The notes under the pieces were generated by a model that ran no database searches, was not told the DNA's origin, and saw only the letters and a list, made by a program, of their open reading frames with translations. Source: an uncultured Eubacteriales bacterium (lineage in GTDB: Bacteria; Bacillota; Clostridia; Christensenellales; Christensenellaceae). From it: DNA of 8,852 nucleotides. Positions 6,113-8,852 of this stretch are shown here, in pieces. The first letter of the stretch is position 1. Every line of letters starts with the position of its first letter. The stretch is from positions 1 to 8,852 of the forward strand of contig UQXU01000075.1 of NCBI GenBank assembly GCA_900545085.1, in the 5' to 3' direction. The translations under genes and the position numbers were made by a program.

Positions 6113-8473
6113 TTATTTTAAAGTAACAACTGTAACGCCTTCTTCTCCTTCACCGTATTTTCCCTGTCTGAACTTATCGACATGCGGATGTGTTCGCAGG
6201 TATCTTTGAACTGCGCTCCTAAGCACCCCCGTTCCCTTGCCGTGATTTATCGTGACTTCCTTCAGACCTGCGAGAAACGCATCGTCCAAATATCTATCCA
6301 GTTCAAGCAGACCTTCTTCTACATTATACCCGTGAAGATTTATTGATTGATAAACTGTCTTGCGCGTAAGATTAACTTTAGCTGTCCGCATTACCTTTTT
6401 CTTCTGTTTACCCGTTATCTTGCTCAAATCAGAAACTTTTACGTTCAAAGTTATTATACCGGCCTGCACGAGAACATTCCCCTTTGCGTCAGGCGGCTTT
6501 ACCACAGTTGCATCCGCGTTTATTGAGTTCACATGAACTGTGTCGCCTTCCAGTATTCCACTCGGATTCACAGCCTCGGCGGGAGCTTTTTTCTTCGGGA
6601 GCTCGCGCCTGCGCAGATTTTCCTTTTTGCCGCTGAGAGACTTGCGCGCTTTTTCTACCGCGCGCGTTGTATCGCTTTCGCTCATTTTCCGTATTTTTTT
6701 TACGTCGCTTATTATCTGCTCCGTCTCCTCCTGAGCTTTGGACACTATCTCCATAGCCTGCTTATGAGCTTTTTCCAGCTCTCTTTCTCTCTTCTGCTCC
6801 AGCTCTTTCTCAAGCTGTTTTGCCTTTGCATCTACTTCCTTCGCGTGCTGCTGCATTTCGAACGCCTTTTTCAGCTCGCGGTTCGCTTTATCTCGCTCCT
6901 TCTGCGCTTCCAGCAGAAGTGAATCAAACTGCAGGCGCTCTTCGTCCATAAATTTCTTCGCGCTGTCTATTATCTCTCTCCGCAGCCCCAGTTTTTTAGA
7001 TATATAGAAAGCGTTGCTTGCGCCTGCCACGCCCATTATCAGCTTAAAAGTCGGCATAAGAGACTTTGTGTCAAACTCCATGCTCGCATTGATAAACCCC
7101 GGGGTTGTGAGCGCATAAGCTTTGAGCTCGCTGTAGTGCGTCGTCGCCAAAACTTTTATTCCGCGCTCATGCAGTTCTTTAAGTATCGCCAGAGCCAGAG
7201 CAGCGCCCTCCTCGGGGTCTGTCCCCGCGCCCAGCTCGTCCAGCAAAACCAGCGAGCCTTTTTTCGCACGTCTGAGTATAAACACTATATTCCGCATATG
7301 CGCGCTGAACGTAGACAAGCTTTGCTCAATGCTCTGCTCATCTCCTATGTCCGCGTAAACTCCGTTGAACACCGGCAGCTCAGATCTCTCCGCCGGTATA
7401 TACATTCCGCTCTGACTCATCAGCGCAAACAGACCTGCAAGCTTTAGAGTGACTGTCTTTCCGCCTGTATTCGGCCCTGTTATTATCATTGCAGTATCCT
7501 CTGCTCCTATCTCCATGCTGACAGGAATGACTTTTTTGGGGTCTATGAGAGGATGTCTGCCGTTGTGTATAAACAGCCGTCCGCTTTCCGTCAAATCGGC
7601 CGCGGTCCCTTCATATTCCAAACCGAGAGCCGCTTTAGCAAACACCAGATCAAGATAAGCCATTATTTCCAGATCGTATTCTATATCCTCTGCGAACGGA
7701 CGCAGCATATCAGACAGCTGCATCAATATGCGTTCTACTTCTCTTCTTTCCTCGTTTTCCAGCTCACGCAGCTTGTTGTTAGCGTCTACAACGCCTATAG
7801 GCTCAATAAATACCGTAGCCCCGCTGGACGATTCGCCGTGTACCAACCCTTTTATATATCCTCTGTATTCCGATTTAACAGGAACTACAAATCTCCCGTC
7901 GCGCATGGTTATTATAGCGTCCTGCAAGTATTTGGACAGCTCGCGGGAGCGAATGACCGCGCTCAGCTTATCGCGCACGGCCTGGTTTTCCGCCGCTTTT
8001 CGCCTGCGAATATTTCTCAACTCGGTAGAGGCGTAATCCGACACCTCCTCTTCACTTATTATAGCATCATCTATGCGAGAAATTATAGTATCGTCGTAAT
8101 ACAAGCTCTCCGCCATCTCAGGCAGCAATACCAATCTCCCGTCGTCATCCGGTTTTATGCCCTTTGAGGCACGGCGCGCCGCTTTCAAAAGCTGAGTCAC
8201 TCTCAGCAGCTCGGCGCAGTTTAGACCTGCCTGAGATTTAAGCCTTTTTAGCTCAGGAGTAACGTCCGAAAAGCCTATGAGCGGATGCGAAGCGACGGAT
8301 ATGGTAATGCTCTCCGCTTCAAGCGTTTCGGCAAGCAGCCTCTTCGCCCCTTTTATTGTCTTTTCGGGTTTAAGATCTTCCGCAAGCTCAGCTCCCTTAG
8401 CGGAAAGGCATTTGTCCGCCAAGCGGCTGCGCATAGTCTTAAAGCCTAATATTTCAAAAACTCTGTCTGTCAT
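6113..8473 (-). CDS. mutS2: MutS2: MutS-family ATPase with KOW-like and Smr domains
   Basis: MutS2 lacks the mismatch-recognition domain of MutS. It has been linked to suppression of recombination (Helicobacter) and, in Bacillus subtilis, to rescue of collided ribosomes. The 786 residues are full length for the family. They comprise a core and lever region (1-300), the ATPase domain with Walker A GPNTGGKT (323-330), Walker B LVLLDELGAGTDP with D402 and E403, and switch His436 (TTHYSEL). A long charged coiled coil follows (about 500-615), then a basic linker, a KOW-like beta segment (about 630-675) and a C-terminal Smr domain (about 700-786) with INLHG (H704) and HGKGTG (734-739). Start at 8473: GGTGAT on the - strand lies 5 nt upstream, and the first residues match the family N-terminus (short lead, then EILGFKTMRSRL). 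It sits between a U32-family gene and DUF523 in one directon. All motifs are intact. Confidence 0.97.
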   Translation of the reverse strand: MTDRVFEILGFKTMRSRLADKCLSAKGAELAEDLKPEKTIKGAKRLLAETLEAESITISVASHPLIGFSDVTPELKRLKSQAGLNCAELLRVTQLLKAARRASKGIKPDDDGRLVLLPEMAESLYYDDTIISRIDDAIISEEEVSDYASTELRNIRRRKAAENQAVRDKLSAVIRSRELSKYLQDAIITMRDGRFVVPVKSEYRGYIKGLVHGESSSGATVFIEPIGVVDANNKLRELENEERREVERILMQLSDMLRPFAEDIEYDLEIMAYLDLVFAKAALGLEYEGTAADLTESGRLFIHNGRHPLIDPKKVIPVSMEIGAEDTAMIITGPNTGGKTVTLKLAGLFALMSQSGMYIPAERSELPVFNGVYADIGDEQSIEQSLSTFSAHMRNIVFILRRAKKGSLVLLDELGAGTDPEEGAALALAILKELHERGIKVLATTHYSELKAYALTTPGFINASMEFDTKSLMPTFKLIMGVAGASNAFYISKKLGLRREIIDSAKKFMDEERLQFDSLLLEAQKERDKANRELKKAFEMQQHAKEVDAKAKQLEKELEQKRERELEKAHKQAMEIVSKAQEETEQIISDVKKIRKMSESDTTRAVEKARKSLSGKKENLRRRELPKKKAPAEAVNPSGILEGDTVHVNSINADATVVKPPDAKGNVLVQAGIITLNVKVSDLSKITGKQKKKVMRTAKVNLTRKTVYQSINLHGYNVEEGLLELDRYLDDAFLAGLKEVTINHGKGTGVLRSAVQRYLRTHPHVDKFRQGKYGEGEEGVTVVTLK

Positions 8474-8525
8474 ATAATATCACCAAACGCGCTAATGCGC
8501 TTTTACACTCCAATTTATATAGTTA
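8474..8525 (-). other. Intergenic gap U32-mutS2, AT-rich with a small palindrome
   Basis: This 52-nt gap is the largest within the - strand directon. It holds the mutS2 ribosome binding site and a 4-bp palindrome, GCGC-TAAT-GCGC (8489-8500), that is too short to call a terminator. An AT-rich stretch includes TATAAT on the - strand at 8530-8525, overlapping the U32 stop, but no convincing -35 box lies 16-18 nt upstream. A weak internal promoter for mutS2 is possible but not supported. Confidence 0.35.
8479..8484 (-). promoter_or_regulatory. Shine-Dalgarno site of mutS2
   Basis: GGTGAT on the - strand, complementary to the core of the 16S rRNA tail, 5 nt before the ATG at 8473. It supports that start over the in-frame Met14. 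Confidence 0.7.
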
Positions 8526-8852
8526 TTATATCGTATTCTGCCAGTCTTTTACTTTTCTTTCTGTCTCACGTGCAGATTCAAACGAAATCGCCAGACGCAC
8601 TCCGTCTCCGGCATAGAGTTTTGCCGAAGCGTCTTTATGGCTCAGAGCTTGAAGAAGGCACCCTTCTGTACGCACCAGCTTAAAATGTGCTCCGAATTTA
8701 TCTGCGAGACTCAGACTTTCACAATTCGGACACTTACCTGATTTTTTCACCGGGCAGTGCCTCAAATTTATCACCGGTATTCTCCCGCCTGCTATGCGCT
8801 CCGTTTGCGCGCCCGAAATATCCTCGTCTGTCTCGGTCGAAACGCATACGCT
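8526..8852 (-). CDS. U32 family protein (peptidase U32 / RlhA-like), C-terminal fragment
   Basis: The last 108 residues of a larger protein that continues beyond the right edge. The frame is open to base 8852, and a GTG at 8774 is internal rather than a start, because the reading RIPVINLRHCPVK runs through it. Recognisable elements are the HCPVKKSGKCPNC block, the DKFGAHFKL segment (family: DRxGxxFPL) and a later Cys. This gives four cysteines at fragment positions 33, 41, 44 and 65. U32 proteins include enzymes long called collagenase-like peptidases and RNA- or ubiquinone-hydroxylating proteins (RlhA, TrhP, UbiU/UbiV); several bind a [4Fe-4S] cluster through four Cys. Long U32 proteins often precede mutS2 in Clostridia, which fits. 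The exact subfamily cannot be set from this fragment. Confidence 0.83.
   Translation of the reverse strand, partial: SVCVSTETDEDISGAQTERIAGGRIPVINLRHCPVKKSGKCPNCESLSLADKFGAHFKLVRTEGCLLQALSHKDASAKLYAGDGVRLAISFESARETERKVKDWQNTI

Noticed and set aside
7553..8167. Open reading frame of 204 codons on the + strand inside mutS2
   Set aside because: It is antisense to a fully conserved part of mutS2, the translation has no family features, and no good ribosome binding site is visible.
8489..8500. GCGC-TAAT-GCGC hairpin after the U32 gene as a terminator
   Set aside because: The stem is only 4 bp. On the strand being transcribed it is followed by CG and then just three T before the mutS2 ribosome binding site, so termination is unlikely.
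8772..8774. GTG at 8774 as start of an 82-residue small protein
   Set aside because: The frame stays open to the window edge, and the U32-family sequence runs through this codon. It is an internal valine of a truncated larger gene.

Overview
The window looks like ordinary chromosomal DNA from an anaerobic, Clostridia-like Firmicute. Every gene is recognisable and tightly packed, and no insertion sequence, phage gene, tRNA, rRNA or CRISPR array is visible. The assignment is inference. It rests on the U32-peptidase/mutS2 neighbourhood, a stand-alone MOSC protein in a moa operon, an OmpR-type two-component pair followed by htrA, purine-rich Shine-Dalgarno sites in front of most genes, and heavy use of the isoleucine codon ATA at moderate GC content.

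Left part, + strand (1-1771): the end of a molybdenum cofactor operon. A 5'-truncated moaC is followed with no gap by moaA, and 1 nt later by a small MOSC-domain protein. MoaA and MoaC convert GTP to cyclic pyranopterin monophosphate. The MOSC protein is probably a sulfur-carrier or cofactor-handling accessory.

Middle (1772-1824): a perfect 14-bp inverted repeat with an 8-nt loop separates two convergent operons and probably terminates both.

Right part, - strand (8852 down to 1825): one compact directon read right to left. It holds the C-terminal end of a U32-family protein (cut by the window edge), mutS2, a DUF523 protein, an OmpR-family response regulator, a sensor histidine kinase and an HtrA-type membrane serine protease. 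Gaps are 52, 37, 15, 6 and 0 nt, so co-transcription is likely and the last three genes are probably translationally coupled. Regulator, kinase and HtrA form a plausible envelope-stress unit. The U32 protein, MutS2 and DUF523 are three families with reported roles in rRNA modification, ribosome rescue or thiobase chemistry.

I found no clearly new system. The points most worth checking are the charged cytoplasmic tails on the kinase and HtrA, the possible RNA/ribosome theme of the U32-mutS2-DUF523 block, the ATA codon bias, and the overlap of a Shine-Dalgarno site with the codons for MoaA's C-terminal Gly-Gly.
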